Position numbers and translations under genes: made by a program. The notes beneath the pieces are model-generated. The model was given only the letters and a program-made list of their open reading frames with translations, had not been told where the DNA came from and ran no database searches. A stretch of 64,000 nt of DNA from an uncultured Sphingomonadaceae bacterium (GTDB lineage Bacteria; Pseudomonadota; Alphaproteobacteria; Sphingomonadales; Sphingomonadaceae): contig CAJXSN010000005.1 of the NCBI GenBank assembly GCA_913060895.1, positions 79,506-143,505 on the forward strand, in the 5' to 3' direction. Shown piece by piece: positions 63,556 to 64,000 of this stretch. How positions within the stretch are numbered: position 1 is the first letter of the stretch; each line of letters opens with the position of its first letter.

Positions 63556-63950
63556 ATGATTGCATTTATCTTTCCCGGACAGGGCAGCCAAAAGGTCGGC
63601 ATGGGTGCCGACCTGTCTGATGCCAGCATCCACGCGCGCGAAGTGTTTGAAGAAGTCGGCGATGCGCTGGGACAGAACCTGTCGAAGATCATGCGCGAAG
63701 GGCCCGAAGATACGCTAACCCTGACCGAGAATGCGCAACCCGCGATCATGACCAATGCCGTCGCAACTTTGCGGGTTCTGGAGCAGGAAGGCGGCATGAA
63801 GCTAGCGGACAAAGGTGCTTGCGTTGCGGGACACTCTTTGGGCGAATACACCGCGCTGTGCGCTGCGGGCGCATTTTCGCTGGCCGATACCGCGCGGCTG
63901 CTGAAATCACGCGGGCAGGCGATGCAGGCAGCGGTGCCAGTGGGTGTGGG
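63556..63950 (+). CDS. fabD: Malonyl-CoA:ACP transacylase, 5' part (cut by adapter)
   Basis: Transfers malonyl from CoA to ACP for fatty-acid synthesis. The visible 131 codons start MIAFIFPGQGSQ and include the nucleophile S94 in AGHSLGEYTAL. The family is about 310 residues, so the C-terminal 180 are missing. Genuine sequence stops at 63950 in VPVGVG; beyond that the reading frame continues into Nextera adapter and yields a false tail. The interruption is technical, not a frameshift or truncation in the genome. Confidence 0.95.
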
Positions 63951-64000
63951 CTGTCTCTTATACACATCTGACGCTGCCGACGATCTACTCTGTGTAGATC
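63951..64000. other. Illumina Nextera adapter contamination at contig end
   Basis: 63951-63969 is the reverse-complement Tn5 mosaic end (CTGTCTCTTATACACATCT). 63970-63983 is GACGCTGCCGACGA, the read-1 side of the Nextera adapter. 63984-63991 (TCTACTCT) is an index octamer whose reverse complement AGAGTAGA matches the standard i5 index 504, and 63992-64000 (GTGTAGATC) begins the P5 sequence. This is library DNA left on the assembly end, not a bacterial element. Confidence 0.97.

Noticed and set aside
63537..63967. Minus-strand frames at the right edge starting MYKRQ or MCIRDS
   Set aside because: Their starts lie inside Nextera adapter sequence; these N termini are a known signature of adapter read as protein.
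1..64000. CRISPR arrays, insertion sequences, prophage or integron features
   Set aside because: No regularly spaced repeats, no transposase or integrase frame and no attachment-site duplications next to the tRNAs were seen on reading both strands.

Overview
The window is a 64 kb piece of a moderately GC-rich alphaproteobacterial chromosome, most likely from the Sphingomonadales and probably the Erythrobacteraceae. The evidence is the gene content and order: CpdR next to an N-formylglutamate amidohydrolase, a SapC-family protein, paired ATP synthase b' and b subunits in a separate F0 operon, a FYDLN-acid protein, and a chromosomal NDM-like metallo-beta-lactamase of the kind I recall from Erythrobacter. 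The species call is inference. Nearly all of the DNA is densely packed housekeeping sequence. I see no insertion sequence, prophage or CRISPR array. The window starts inside alaS. It ends with 50 bases of Illumina Nextera adapter that replace the rest of fabD, so the right edge is an assembly artefact and not biology.

Layout. 1-9.8 kb: alaS (3' part), a CPA2 antiporter, a GNAT/nitrilase fusion, NADP isocitrate dehydrogenase, tRNA-Val(GAC), cpdR, an N-formylglutamate amidohydrolase and a SapC protein. 9.8-19.4 kb: a GlcD-type FAD oxidase, the helicases rhlE and uvrD/pcrA, two paralogous Trp-rich secreted proteins, a GFA protein, rsmD and rluB. 19.5-30.5 kb: ampG, then a long minus-strand run (radC, purB, lapA, pyrF, metallo-beta-lactamase, trpF, trpB, a small membrane protein, trpA, accD, folC) in which many start and stop codons overlap. 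30.5-37.2 kb: a ydbH-ynbE-ydbL envelope-lipid operon followed by the F0 ATP synthase operon. 37.3-43.6 kb: quinone oxidoreductase, gloB, rpsA, cmk and aroA. 43.7-50.2 kb: the FYDLN protein, tRNA-Ala(GGC), ffh-rpsP-rimM-X-trmD-rplS, and asd. 50.2-56.5 kb: a coupled chain of an isomerase, a hydrolase, a membrane protein, an ACE-like M2 peptidase, a beta-propeller lipoprotein, a retropepsin-like protease and RimK. 56.8-64 kb: AMP nucleosidase, rplI-rpsR-rpsF, a DUF808 protein, the divergent murein-recycling pair mpl/ldcA, and truncated fabD.

Functional threads. Translation and ribosome biogenesis genes are many (alaS, rpsA, rpsP, rimM, trmD, rplS, rpsF, rpsR, rplI, rsmD, rluB, ffh, rimK). Tryptophan and pyrimidine synthesis share one operon with an NDM-like lipoprotein lactamase. 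Peptidoglycan recycling is represented by ampG, mpl and ldcA. Envelope lipid transport is represented by ydbH-ynbE-ydbL.

Most notable items: the NDM-like enzyme embedded between pyrF and trpF, the unnamed membrane protein translationally coupled between trpB and trpA, the tandem Trp-rich secreted paralogues, the ACE/beta-propeller/retropepsin/RimK coupled chain, and the adapter tail.
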